Notes: a model not told the origin generated them from the sequence alone. A stretch of DNA of 64,000 nucleotides from Aphrocallistes beatrix (GCA_963281255.1 OY725498.1:2666001-2730000); one strand, 5' to 3'. Positions 11,137 through 22,481 are shown, counted from the first letter of the stretch. A program made the numbers and translations.

Positions 11137-11320
11137 TGGATTTTCTTACGCACCCATAATATGAATAAATAATTTTTGTTCAAAATCTAATTCATCATTC
11201 GTTTGATGCCTAACTATATGAAACTAGTCTACGTTCCAATAAATTATATATCAATCTTATGGCTATTTTCTTTCTCTGCTATATGGTTCCTTTTTACTTT
11301 TAAGTTGTATTTGTTCTTGA

Positions 11321-12670
11321 ATGTTAGCTCTCAACTGTTTCTATACATATAAGGATGCGCCACGCAGCAAAGAGGCAATGGGGAGGCGGGATGGACCAAC
11401 AAGGAAGTATCTTGCAAGCCAATTCCCTAAGAAGGGTCGGTGCTTTATTTGCGACTTGGACAGGCACTTTATGGCCCAATGCCCGGAACGGCACTGTGCG
11501 AAATGTGGCGAAAGAGGACACGAGGTCCGCTATTGCCCACATACACCAAGTCGAAGAGGGGTATTTCAGGCCACGACGCAGCATAGTGTTGTACATGAGA
11601 CGGCGGTTGTGGTACCAGTTAAATGGAACGGCAAACCCATCAATGTAATGATGGACACGGGGGCGGATCCTTCGGTGGTGGACAGAGGCACCGTACAAAA
11701 GATGAATATCCCTTACAGCACAAAGTACAGTCAAGTGTATGGGCTAGGGCGGACAGCGCTTGCGGTCTGTGGTACTGCCTGCGTGGCGATAGATGTGGGG
11801 GATGGTCGACCACTAGAACACGAAATCGAAGTACTCGATACTAACAATAGGGTGGTTAATTGGAGCGAAGGTTCCTCGCGGCTTCAAGAATACTACTTTC
11901 GATTGGAAAACATGAGAGTTAGGCTAGGTGGTTGTTGGAAAACCTCTTTAGCTGCGGCACGCGGGGGATACGAGCAGAAATTATGCAGACTGAGATGGGA
12001 AAGGAGGGAGATAGCTTGGAGGCCAGGTTCGATATAAACCCGAAACTATCACTGCGAGAAGAGACAGCCATACGCAAGGTGCTGTCGAGATGGAAAGACG
12101 TTTTCGCGGAGAACCCGAAGAGCCCGCACGAAATTGGAACCGCGGAAAACGTTATCACTCTTTCAGAAGCCGGCTGTTGCGTGTTTCTCCGGAAACTGAG
12201 GCGGAGGTATCCAAGCAGATAGATGAAATGCTCGAGAATGGGATCATACGTCCCTCTTCTTCCTCTTGGGCGAGTCGAGTGATCTTAGTGAAGAAAAAGG
12301 ACCCATCGATTTGCCGTAGATTACCGGGATCTCAACGATGTGACGAAGCGAGATGCCTATCCGATGCCGGATCCCCGAGATGTTTTCGATCGTATGGGAG
12401 GGGCAGCTGTATTCTCTACACTGGATGGGGCATCCGCAAACTGGAGCGTGCCTGTGAAGGAAAAGCATTGGGAGTTCACTGCGTTTGTTTCAACGTGCGG
12501 CCAGTTTGAATTCAACCGCATGCCTTTTGGATTGTCAAACTCACTGGCTACCTATCAGCGAGCGGTAGACCAGGCTCTACCAGGGTGTCCGAATGTACAA
12601 GCATTTGTTGATGACACATGTGTCCACTCGCCCAGTTTCGATACGCACCTGCATTTGGATGAGGCTCAGT
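11321..12670 (+). pseudogene. Ty3-type retrotransposon gag-protease-RT fragment
   Basis: The first frame (11321-12037) has two CCHC-type zinc knuckles (CFICDLDRHFMAQC and CAKCGERGHEVRYC) of the nucleocapsid type, then an aspartic protease active site MMDTGAD. Reverse transcriptase pieces follow in shifted frames: IDEMLENGIIRPSSSSWAS, then TKRDAYPMPDPRDVFDR, FNRMPFGLSN and the active-site FVDD near 12606. At least three frameshifts break the reading frame, and the homology stops near 12670. Usual YVDD/YLDD is FVDD here. No LTRs were recognised. Codon use is more GC-rich than the surroundings, as expected of a separate element. It is non-functional. Confidence 0.85.
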
Positions 12671-12862
12671 TGACTATTCTAAAAATTGAGGATGAAGAAT
12701 GTGAGGATTGGGCTTTTGACTGTACTGATTGCTGTATTGACGGAAAAGATATGCTACGTTGTATTTTTTATGACTTCAAGTAACTGTTTACTCAACAACA
12801 AGGCCAATAATATTACTTCTACCACCTCTTTTTCCAAAGATACTCAAAGGAAGATACTTAAA

Positions 12863-12904
12863 CTTACCTCTAATTAATATATACATATATTAATTAGAGG
12901 TAAG
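12863..12904. repeat. Palindrome with about 20-bp arms
   Basis: CTTACCTCTAATTAATATA is followed after a few bases by its reverse complement ending GAGGTAAG; the unit AGGTAAGGTTAATATA then repeats once. It could be a small hairpin element or a replication-generated palindrome. Confidence 0.6.
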
Positions 12905-13319
12905 GTTAATATAGGTAAGGTTAATATATATACACCTATATATTTATGTAGTATTCCTTGTCCGTCAACTAAATTATGCCAGCAGTCAATAATATCATTA
13001 TTGTGGGGTAGAGGATGTATAATTACACGATATTAAATATATCAGAATGATATTGTGTTAAATTTCATTGTATTAAAAACTCGACTTTATCTTATCCCTG
13101 GTCTAAAGTAGTGAAATGCCCTGTATGTAGTAGGCTATGCTTCAGCTTTCTTTTAAGCGCTCTCACCACAATAAACTTGCTAAAGCAGTCCTGGTCATCT
13201 GCAGTTCTATGTCCATCTAACCCATCATATCACCAGTTCCATGCTCTACCATAGCCTCGTCTTCTTCGCCGACTTATTCGGCTGCTTCTTCAGGATGTAT
13301 GACAATTGGGAGTCCCAAA

Positions 13320-13595
13320 TCACACTTAAATATGAAGGACACTGGCTTGGTATTTTCCAGATTTTCTGGGCACTTTCTTCACTGTACCGTCACCCTGGGA
13401 ATATCGAAGTGGAGTAGTATATCCTTGTCACAGAAATGTCTCGCAAAGATGAAGACTCTCGCAAATTCCCATGCATCATCTCTATGGATAAACCTTCGCC
13501 ATTCATCTTGCATTTCCTTGGATGAATGATTCAACATTTCAAACACAGGAACGTAATAAATGCCGTCGTAATTGGAGCAGAAGTTGTCTACACTA
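13320..13595 (-). pseudogene. THAP-domain relic
   Basis: Reading leftward, frames give CSNYDGIYYVPVF, DEWRRFIHRDDAWEFARVF, ARHFCDKDI, then DIP..GDGTVKKVPR and QCPSYLS. The same order of blocks occurs in the intact THAP protein at 26383-27147 (SNYDGEPYT, EWLRSLHREGVDDLKNIF, AKHFRSEDV, PDGS, NCPSYLS). The frame shifts between blocks and the zinc-ligand Cys before xxH is replaced, so this is a dead copy of that family. Confidence 0.7.
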
Positions 13596-13846
13596 ATTTT
13601 GCTTACTGCTAAAAAAATGTACGTGTGGATGAATAAATTGGGAATTACTAGTAGGAAGAAAATGTATGAAATATTGTAGGTAATAGAATATAAAATAACA
13701 ATGATACTTATCCTATATTATACACTGCATTTTATTGTATTCAAACATATTTCAAACATTATGGTTGTTTAGAAAATAGAGTTGAAATAATCCATGGTGA
13801 GGCAAAATTCGCACCGTGAATAGGCTATAGTTACGTAGGCTGTGCA

Positions 13847-14863
13847 TTACTATTAAAACTCGATTAATGTTTATATATTTGTTCGTACAATATATACACT
13901 GCCTGAACAAGTATTCGTACACCCCATAATTCCCCATACAAATAGTTATAATACTGATTTATTTAGCGAGTCAAGGTATTTAATTGGCAAAAGATATGCT
14001 TAATTTTACTTCAAATTCGAATTCTCCATATTCGAATTACTCACTTTTTAATCTTTCAACTCGTTTACACTCCCACAAAGTTAAAGATTTTCAAACTGTG
14101 CGACCTCATACCACCACCAATGCCATCATATACAATAGTGATCACTCGCGACATATGGCATAGGAAAGCAAATACTGAAAATACTTAATCTTGAAGAATA
14201 GTAATTAAGTTGAAAACTTATAAAGTGGGTAATTCGAATATGGAGAATTCGAATTTGAAGTAAATTTAAGCGTATCTCTTACCAATTAAATACCTTGACT
14301 CGCTAAATAAATCAGTATTATAACTACATGTATTTGCATGGGGAATTATGGGGTGTACGAATACTTTTGTTCAGGCAGTGTATATATATATATGTAACGA
14401 ATTGATTAAAGAAATAGCCAGTCACAGAAAGCTGATTTTTGGCATTTGTAAGTTTTTTGGTTTTGGCTCCACAAGTTCGGAGCCCAGAAGAAAATGTCAA
14501 CTCATCACGGAATTATGACGTCATTGTCACCTTTTTATAATGAAATTTTAGTTATTCGAGCATAACTCAGCCATTTTAGGTGATACAAGGCTGAAATTTT
14601 AATAGAATGTGTGCATATTATACAACTATCATCAAAAAATGATCTCCTCACTCTGTCATTACGTCATCATCAAGCATCAAAATTTTAAAAATTGGCAAAT
14701 TTGGTGATTTTTCGTGCGATATCGATTATATCAGTATGACAGACGTATTTATGGGTGTTATTTTCTGTATAATTAATCAATTTGACCCCAGGCGCTCAAA
14801 GGGCGCCTCCGGCGGGTACAAAATGTCCGCCATCCGTGCAGCGCAAGCAAGCGATGAGCGCTT
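13847..14863 (+). mobile_element. Helitron-like element holding a Tc1-like MITE
   Basis: A slightly shortened 5' module (TTACTATTAAAACTCGATTA) at 13847, then TA-rich sequence, a nested MITE (13897-14380), more TA repeats and the core at 14393-14863. The 3' hairpin end has decayed (GAGCGCTTA). Confidence 0.6.
13897..14380. mobile_element. Tc1/mariner-like MITE, copy 1
   Basis: The ends are CACTGCCTGAACAAGTATTC and GAATACTTTTGTTCAGGCAGTG, flanked by TA. The inverted arms extend about 200 bp (CACCCCATAATTCCCC, TTAGCGAGTCAAGG, CAAATTCGAATTCTCCATAT). The motif resembles Tc1-family termini. There is no transposase. Related copies: 14883, 36806, 49425, and fragments at 19630, 24757 and 43708. Confidence 0.8.
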
Positions 14864-14882
14864 ATATATATATATACGTACA

Positions 14883-15117
14883 CACTTCCTGGACAAAAGT
14901 ATTCGTACACCCCAAAATTTACCATACAAATAATTATAATACTAAGTTATTTAGCAAGTCATGGCCATTTAATTAGTAAGGGATACGCTTTATTTAACTT
15001 CAAATTCGAATTACTCATTTTATAATCTTCCCACTGGTTAATCTTCCACAAAGTTGAATATTTTCAAACTGTGCCACTTCGTACAACTAATGCCATCATA
15101 TACAATTGTGATAACTC
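14883..15117. mobile_element. Tc1/mariner-like MITE, truncated copy
   Basis: The left arm begins CACTTCCTGGACAAAAGTATTC and continues to the centre of the element (ATACAATTGTGATAACT), where the Myb/SANT element at 15120 starts. The right arm is absent. Confidence 0.65.
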
Positions 15118-15119
15118 CA

Positions 15120-16920
15120 GCGGCCGTATTCACTAAGAACTTAAGACCGATCTTAAGATCGATCTTAGTGCTTAAGTCTTAAGTTCGATCTTAAGTCGTA
15201 TTCACTAAGAATGGTATTCACTAAGATTTAAGTTCGATCTTAAGACCGAACTTTAAGCAACCTAGGGAGGTGTCTTAAGTATTGGAATTGATTCGATTTT
15301 CACTAATTACTCCATAAATGTTGTTCAAACTTACTTCTATCGAACATTTAATCTACCTTGATTGATATTATTAGACTTCAAATAAAATTTAAATATTTTA
15401 AAAACATTTCTCCTTATTGTGTGTAACATCGCATGTATCACATGCTATATTCGTGGCAAATTCTTTTTGGATTTGTATGAATAAACAAACATACATTCTT
15501 TGATCATATAATCATTCCAATATGCACAATTATAGAGACAGGCTTTATATATTGATTCACATGACTGATAATAATCACTTTGATCCTATTCACAATGATT
15601 TTTTCAGCAGTCTCTGACGTTTCAATCTATAATAGTCCCTCTGCTCTTCATCAACCTGCTGTAATGGAAGTAAGTCTGCAGCCTTCAAGAGTTCGACCGA
15701 ATCATCTTGCTCATCAACAGTTCGCCTTCTCTTCCGACTTTTCTTTGATGGCTTACGAGTATATATTGTCGGGATTTCAACTTCTGGAGACTCTAAAATT
15801 GGAGTATCTTCAAATTCAACAGGACCTGCAGCTGATACTGTTGATGCTATTGGAATTTCATTGTTCTCAGCTGGTGCTTTGAAAAAGATCAGCAACACCT
15901 GTAATTCCGCTAAAAGCAAGGGTGTTTTGAAACATCTCTGTTACCCGATCTGCAGAGTCAGAAATACTTCTATCTGCTGATATAATTGTATGTCCTCGTC
16001 TTCTACCTGTCCAGCAGTGTTTGTACCCCACACCAGTCTTTCTGGCTTCCTGTTTTTGTCAGCAGAATTCCTGAGCCTCTCAAAATCTCACCTGCTGATT
16101 CAATTTCATTAATGAGACTGCACTCTTCTTCTCTGGTCCAATTTGCTTTGCGGGATTTGTCCATTTGGTCTGGTATTGTTAATGCAAGTACTCAGCAGCA
16201 ATTTATATACACGGGAGGACGCCGACTTACCATAACCACTAATGACACCAATTATTTTCGTAACACCAAATGACGCAGAAATTTTACCGTCGATAGAGTT
16301 CAATTTATTGTACTTCTCATATCCAGTGTTTATACTTTGTTTTAGAGAGGTTTTCATGTTACAATATATAAAGACACGTCGTTTATATGTTTTGTTTAAT
16401 ATAATATTATGAATCCATGAGGTATAACTTGTGCTCTTTGATAGCTCTTCCTTTGATATTGACTAGTGTAGAATAATTATAGATTGCATACATAAAACAT
16501 TGAATTTTCATAATAGAATTCAAAGTTAAAACAAAGATTTCACCACAGATATGTAAGAGACTCACTAGCAGGCATTCCAGGCGGTACAACTACATAGATA
16601 GAAGCTATGTCTTACAGGAGTGGGTTAATCAATCTTCTTTGCTCCTAATATTGACATTAATTGCCCCAATTTTGAACAAAAAGAAGAAATATAGTTTATT
16701 TTCACTAGATCAATAATAAATGACCACTTACCATTACAAATATTATAGTTCAGTTTTGTATTTGATTAGTATAATGCTATATTCTAATCATATTAACCCT
16801 AACGTTATTTCTAAGTTCTATCTTAAGATCGATCTTAACTAAGATCGATCTTAAGACTTAAGATCGATCTTAAGACTTAAGATCGATCTTAGTGCTTAAG
16901 ATCTTAGTGAATACGCTGCT
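15120..16920 (-). mobile_element. Element with GATCGATC palindrome-array ends and a Myb/SANT relic
   Basis: The outer ends are GGCCGTATTCACTAAGAACT and, on the right, CTTAGTGAATACGCTGCTG, imperfect inverted copies. The arms are packed with CTTAAGATCGATCTTAAG-type palindromes (15138-15275 on the left, 16815-16910 on the right). The interior encodes a broken Myb/SANT-like protein on the minus strand. Such proteins accompany the transposase in Harbinger-type elements, so this may be a Harbinger relative that lost its transposase. That is an inference. Confidence 0.65.
15593..16164 (-). pseudogene. Myb/SANT-like DNA-binding protein relic
   Basis: From an ATG at 16164 the frame reads MDKSRKANWTREEECSLINE, the start of a Myb/SANT-like domain of the kind found in transposon-encoded and NAIF1-type proteins. 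A frameshift follows within about 35 residues. Downstream pieces (GHTIISADRSISDSADRVTE, and a basic C-terminus with KKSRKRRRTVDEQDD at 15919-15590) look like the family's variable tail. It probably bound the palindromic ends of its element. At least two frameshifts make it a pseudogene. Confidence 0.7.
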
Positions 16921-17940
16921 GTTATCGGTATCCAATGTACGAAAATTCTGAAAAAAATTTTCAAAAATTGAAAATTAATATTTTGCTTTATAACGTTTTC
17001 ATAAAGGTTACCTCCATGTATCTTTCATTTTTGAATCGTTTTACAAATATTTTCATAACTTGTTTCTTCGAAGAAAAAAAAAAGTTTTATCATTATTTTG
17101 GAAATTTTAATTGAAATCTTATATTTTATTAATTATTCAGTAACAGTACAAATAAAATATTTAACTAAGTGAAAACTACAAAATATCAACTTTATCATCT
17201 TATAACATAAATATCCAATTTTAACTGTTGCCACTCCTAAAAGTAGAGAGGATATACTTAGCAATATCCTCTCCCTTATATTGGGCCCAGGTCTTCTAAA
17301 ATATAGTTGTGGTGAGACATCCACAATAACTCGTCAGCCTCTTGGGGTGTTCATTTAGTATGCTAATCGAAATTGTAAATAAAATATATAATTATCAATC
17401 TATTTATTATCGAAGTAGAAAATACAAAACCTCATTTTATAATAAATTATATAAATTTTATTTCATTATGTAAAGACATCAGAATGTCTGATAACCAGCA
17501 TACAATTCATATTTCAACAGTTATCCAACTAAGGGCAATATAGCTAACACGAATTACTCAAACACTTAGAGAATAAAATCCATTCTTCAGATTGCAAAAA
17601 AATGATTGTAGTCAAGCAAATAACGTGATAAATCATCAACTGTATTGAATCCTTACAAAGATACCACATTATTGTCATTCCATTGAAACTTTCAAACAAT
17701 AGAAATTTGATTCTATAATTGGTAGCCAAATACCACTGTGTTTGAAATCTAAACTACAGATAGAATCTAAAGAATTTTGAAAATTGATATTATTCTGAAG
17801 TATTACCATTTAAATTCAAACCCTTTATTTCGAAATAAGAGAAATATATAGTTTGAATGGAATTGTAAATAATTAATTTGATACCTACTGTATTCTGATA
17901 AGTATAAAAGAAAGAAATCAAATAAGATATTAAATATTCA
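16921..17940. other. Non-coding stretch, nothing recognised
   Basis: AT-rich sequence with short open frames that show no domain. It may be the 5' part of the Mutator-like element that follows, but no terminal repeat was found. Confidence 0.5.
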
Positions 17941-17961
17941 TTGCTCGTTCTTGTTATAATA

Positions 17962-19440
17962 ATGTCTTTTTCAGAAGAGAGTGATCACGAGGTCACCAAT
18001 CTCCAAATTAATTCAGCAGATTTACCGAATCTCCAAATTCCAGTTGATTTTTTGAGTGATTCATCAAGCGAATCAAATTTTGTAACACCACCAATTACCA
18101 CACCATCCACTCCTACAACCACAATGGGTACCCATTTTTCTTTCATGGGAGTATCATCACAGACATCAGATGATACTGATAGTACATGTGCAGAGTCTCC
18201 TCGGACTTCCAAGAAAAAATATAAGAAAAAGTATCATAATCGGTTCAAAATTAAAGGTTCATGTCTATCTTCATATTCAATAAAGTTTCCAAAACCTAAA
18301 CGAAAGCGGGTCGAATATCCGAGCTCATCGTTATTTCAAGGTGTAGAATTGCCAAATGAGGATCTTCCTCTAAATGTCAAGGTTTCTGATGGTGAAGTGA
18401 TACATGAAACTGAAGTATTTGTACCAAGTGGAAATCAAATTTTTAACTTGCAGATACTTTCAAATGTTTTCTCTATTTTTTCATGCCCTGTTTCGAACTG
18501 TCTTGGTCATGCAAAACTTTACCAACAATCTCTAAAAGATGGCCTACAACGCTTTTTTCTTGTGAAGTGTGCTCGATGTCACTTTCGAATCGCCAACTTC
18601 CCAGCAACTTTACCAATTGGTTGTTCACCAAAAGAAGCAGCAACAGGGGAAGCAAAACTGGTGAAAGGAAGAAGTGAAGTGAATTTACAATCGATGTTAG
18701 CCGTACATACAACCTCTCTCAGTTGGGCAGATTCCGTCTTGTCTGTTCGCTGCTAGATCTTCCAGTCCCGCAATCGAACGTGTCTAGAAAATGCCTCGAG
18801 ACAATTGCGAATTGCAGTAAACGGGCAGTAACGAAGTCGATGAAAATTTCTGGCCAAGAGATTCACTCTTTAGAAAATATCCAACAGTCAACAATCCCAG
18901 GAGTAGTTAATTGCACAGTCAGCATTGATGCGTCCTGGCACAGGCGTGGACTTTAATCAACTCTAATCAAGGTTTTGCAACTGTAAATGATTCAGAGAAC
19001 GGGAAGGTACTAGACTATGCTCTTTACGACAGGATTTGTTTTTTGTGCGCTAAATGGAACAAAGAAAAAAAAGAAATGCATCTTGACGAATATGCACTAT
19101 TCTGGAAATCTCATAAAGAAAAGTGTCTTGCGAATTTTTCAGCATCGTCACAGGCAATGGAAAGCAGTGCTGCGGTGGAAATTTGGAACAGGTCGATATA
19201 GATGCATAAGGTACATTATTCCGTATATATAGGGGACGGTGATTCGTCTTCTTTCAAAAATCTCATTCGATGAGATCCTTACAAAGGAGCAGTTATGATT
19301 AGAAAAGAAGAATGTCTGGGCCATATACAAAAAAGGCTGAAATCGCGTTTGAAGCGGAAATTTAGGGGAAGAAAGGGATTATCGAATGCAAAAGCAGATA
19401 GCATCGCTCATCTTTATGCACTCGTCATTGTGCAAAATCG
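17962..19440 (+). pseudogene. Mutator-like transposase-domain protein relic
   Basis: The first frame starts at ATG 17962 and runs to 18756, with an acidic N-terminus, a basic stretch (KKKYKKKYHNRFK), a CxxC pair (KCARC) and GRSEVNLQSMLA. A frameshift near 18720 moves to a frame with SLLDLPVPQSN and SIDASWHRRG, which matches the 'DGTWQRRG' catalytic-region block of Mutator-like transposase-domain proteins. Later pieces give GKVLDYALYDRICFLCAKW, AMESSAAVEIWNRS, GDGDSSSFKN and GHIQKRLKSRLKRKFRG in order. The DG dyad is DA here. Stops at several points make it inactive. No terminal repeats were identified. Confidence 0.75.
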
Positions 19441-19629
19441 AGGGAAATAGGTTTTTTTTAAGCAAGAAAAATAGTCAAATAAAAGGGAAAAATCACCATT
19501 TTGACCGACTAAGGTATTATTCTGTGATTATCTGGAGCTGAACAGTTTATATCACTAAAAACGCCCGATGACCATATAAAGCAAATAGAGTCTAATAAAA
19601 AAAAAGCACCAAAGGTTATTAAGACTTCA

Positions 19630-19700
19630 CAAATTGATTAGTATTATAACAATTTGGGCGGAAAATATTGGGGCATACGATACTTTTGTCCAGGTATATT
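19630..19700. repeat. Tc1-like MITE right-end fragment
   Basis: TTAGTATTATAACAATTTG...GGGGCATACGATACTTTTGTCCAGG matches the right arm of the 13897 family with divergence. Confidence 0.5.
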
Positions 19701-19704
19701 TTTA

Positions 19705-20250
19705 TTCTTCATCTCCCAGATTCGGTCAACCCCCCCCCCTTTTATGGTCCAAAAAGAGATATCTCTATCTCTCTAAATATATGCCCAAATTCTTAGTTTT
19801 CAATTCTAAATATACTTTTTGTAACGGTATATACGTATATGATTCATTTATAATAATTGCAATATATCCTATGAAATATTAGGTTTTAGATCATTTCATG
19901 TGATGAGGTAGCATTTTTAAAAATCCTAACTTAGGAACTAAAAGTTGTAGACTCTCGTTCTAACTCCCTTGACATACTTTTTTGAATCTCTTTATTCGTT
20001 CTAAACCGATGGATTATACTTTGTAGTGCGAGGAATATCAATTTTTATTCACAATCATCTCAAAATATTCGGGTTATGGTCTTAAACAAATTTGTGGATT
20101 TTCAGTATATTTTTAGTATTTCCCCAAAATTTGTCTGGAATATCTAAATCATCAGTATCAATGCGATTAAATGCCCATGAATGGTTTTATTTTCCTTAAT
20201 AGCTCATTTTACATTGTCCTTAACATTTAAACCTACTTGGACTTGGGGTA
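19705..20250. mobile_element. Family X fragment, reverse orientation
   Basis: The reverse complement aligns with about 41390-41960: the GATATCTC run of AGAGATATCTCTATCTC, ACTTTTTGGAAGCTC-like and 'tcgttctaaaccgatggatt' segments all occur in reversed order. It contains a C9 run near 19730. Both termini are missing. Confidence 0.65.
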
Positions 20251-20297
20251 CAAAGTATCCTTACTATTAAAACTCGATTAATGTTTGTATATATATA

Positions 20298-21137
20298 TGT
20301 TAGAACAAATTTGCGAAATCAACAATTATGCATAATTGTTCATTTTACAACAATTATGCATAATTGTTCATCTAATTTAACAATTATGCATAATTGTTGT
20401 GAAATGAACAGTTTTACATAATTGTTAATAATGTAAGCAACAATTATGCATAATTGTTGTGAAATGAACAGTTTTACATAATTGTTAAAAATGGAAGCAA
20501 CAAATATGCATAATATGCATAATTATTAATGGTGCTACTGAGTTCCAAAGAAAAACCAATTTATTGAACGAAAAAATAATTGGTAGTACAGTCCACTCCC
20601 CGAAAACCGGGGCACCTCGGGACCAGAGCTCAGCCTTCAGCCATTGTATAGTATATACGTATATGTATACACTACACACTACACAGTCAGTCTGTCACAT
20701 AGATAGCTATAATTTCACTATAACACAACAAGCATAACCGTATGGAGCCAAGTAAGGCTCAGTCTAACACACGAAATTCCAAAATTTCTCTTCCGACGGT
20801 CAGTCAAACTTATTATGACACTTGGAGCTACGCTGTAGGTCTTTACTAACACTAAGGTAGATACAGATAGCTGACAGGCAGAATGCGCGAGTCAGGATGA
20901 CAATTATGCATAATTGTTGCTTACATTTAAAACAATTATGTAAAAATGTTCATTTCACAACAATTATGCATAATTGTTACTTTAGATGAACAATTATGCA
21001 TAATTGTCGTAAAATGAACGATTATGCATAATTGTTACATTAGATGAACAATTATGCATAATTGTTGTAAAATGAACAATTATGCATAATTGGCGACAAT
21101 TATGCATAATTGTTGATTTCGCAAATTTGTTCTAACA
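20298..21137. mobile_element. Palindrome-array element, ATGCAT type
   Basis: The ends are TGTTAGAACAAATTTGCG and CGCAAATTTGTTCTAACA, perfect inverted repeats flanked by TA. Each arm is an array of the palindrome ACAATTATGCATAATTGT: about four perfect and three variant copies at 20320-20525 and about six perfect copies and variants at 20899-21115, spaced by TCATTTTAC or TCATCTAA-type linkers. The central 370 bp (20525-20895) is unique and more GC-rich. No ORF is supported. These arrays are probably protein-binding sites, by analogy with subterminal repeats of DNA transposons (inference). Confidence 0.8.
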
Positions 21138-21141
21138 TATA

Positions 21142-22481
21142 CTACGGGCGTTCAATAAGTTCTGATCAGTACACTGTAAAACATTTAAAATACACAATAA
21201 ACAAGTTGTTAATGTTTTATTTTTTCAAAATACTCCCCACGATTATTGATACAGCGTTGTAAACGTTCTAACCATTGTTCAAATACTTTTTTATAGTCCT
21301 CTGGAGGTATAAGGTTTAGATACTGGAAAATCGCCGAACCCAGTGCTGCATTTGTGTCGAAATGGCGGCCAGAAAGGTACTCTTTTAGCTTCGGGAATAA
21401 ATAAAAGTCACAAGGAGCTAGGTCTGGACTGTAGGGTGGATGCTCAAGCTCAACCATCCCCATGCTTGCAATTTTGGCTTTGACCTGCTTGGTTTTGTGA
21501 GGGCGGGCATTATCGTGCAATAATTTTAACCCCTTCGCTCCAGTACTAGGTCTTCGTTTAAAAAGTATTTGTTCAAATTCACGAAGACACTGGCTAGTAT
21601 AGAAATTCCCTGTAATGGTTTGTCCTTTTGGAACTATTATCTGAGCAACTGGGCCATATCCATCAAAGAATATACAGTACATCACCTTGGATGACCTGAA
21701 ATCGGGCCTAGGGATCATTGGTGGATCCGAGTGACTCTCCTTCCACACCTTGTTCGCTTCTTTAGATAGAGGTGTGCTATACAGTACCCACGTTTCATCA
21801 CCAGTCACTACTTCAAATAAACGGCGAGGGTCAGCTCCTTTATACAATTTTAAGAGGTTTCGGCAACATCTAACCCTGGTTGCCATTTGGGCCTTTGTTA
21901 AGCAATGAGGGACCCATCGGGCACAAACCTTTGATAGATTTAGTTTTGACTTCAGAATGTGATCAACACTTCCCGTTGAGATCCCAATAATATGAGCTAA
22001 CTCTTTAACAGTGATATGAGGATCTGAATCAACGAGTTCCTTAACAGCACTGGAATACTTGGGGACAACCGCCGTAACAGGTGCTCCAGCCCGAGGGTCA
22101 TCTTCCACAGACTCTCTACCTACCCTAAAGCGCTGGGCCCATCGTCTGACTCCAGGATAAGATAGAGCACCTTTCATACTGTAGACTTGCACCAAGTCAA
22201 CATGTATATCGTGCGCAGATTTCCCGAGCAGAGTACGAATCTTAACGTATGATCTCTGCTCAATATAAGAATTCTTCTTTGATGACGCCATAATTGATTA
22301 GTATGCAAAATCGGTTTTACAAAATAATGTGTAAATCAATAAGTAAATGTAATATCAAGATGAAATAAAAACTGACTTTTAGGTAATTGATAGAATAAAC
22401 ATATTCTATGAGCGAATTATGGTACTTGTACAATATAGTCATGTTATCTCATAATGATCAGAACTTATTGAACGCCCGTAG
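21142..22481 (-). mobile_element. Complete mariner element
   Basis: 1340 bp with perfect 27-bp terminal inverted repeats at 21142-21168 and 22455-22481 (starting CTACGGGCGTTCAATAAGTT), flanked by TA at 21140-21141 and 22482-22483. It encloses one uninterrupted transposase frame. Length, TA duplication and ORF fit the mariner group. The perfect repeats and intact frame suggest a recent insertion. Confidence 0.95.
21209..22291 (-). CDS. mariner transposase, DD34D
   Basis: A 360-residue transposase that would cut and paste the surrounding mariner element at TA sites. The N-terminal 110 residues form the paired-like helix-turn-helix region (YPGVRRWAQRFRVGRES, then HIIGISTGSVDHILKSKLN). The linker motif usually WVPHEL is WVPHCLT here (residues 126-132). 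The catalytic triad is D165 (GDETWV), D260 (HDNARPH) and D295 (PYSPDLAPCDF). The 34 residues between the last two give the DD34D mariner signature. Length matches the family's usual 340-360. The start is the ATG at 22291, with the terminal repeat about 165 bp upstream. No stop or frameshift is present, so it may be active, though the E-to-C change in the linker motif could matter for dimer function. Confidence 0.95.
   Translation of the reverse strand: MASSKKNSYIEQRSYVKIRTLLGKSAHDIHVDLVQVYSMKGALSYPGVRRWAQRFRVGRESVEDDPRAGAPVTAVVPKYSSAVKELVDSDPHITVKELAHIIGISTGSVDHILKSKLNLSKVCARWVPHCLTKAQMATRVRCCRNLLKLYKGADPRRLFEVVTGDETWVLYSTPLSKEANKVWKESHSDPPMIPRPDFRSSKVMYCIFFDGYGPVAQIIVPKGQTITGNFYTSQCLREFEQILFKRRPSTGAKGLKLLHDNARPHKTKQVKAKIASMGMVELEHPPYSPDLAPCDFYLFPKLKEYLSGRHFDTNAALGSAIFQYLNLIPPEDYKKVFEQWLERLQRCINNRGEYFEKIKH

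Noticed and set aside
11324..11734. 136-codon minus-strand frame opposite gag
   Set aside because: It is antisense to the zinc-knuckle/protease frame and has no domain of its own.
20320..21115. CRISPR-like regular repeats
   Set aside because: The repeats are palindromes in two mirrored arrays with short, similar linkers, TA flanks and animal transposons around them. Spacers are not unique, and no cas genes exist.
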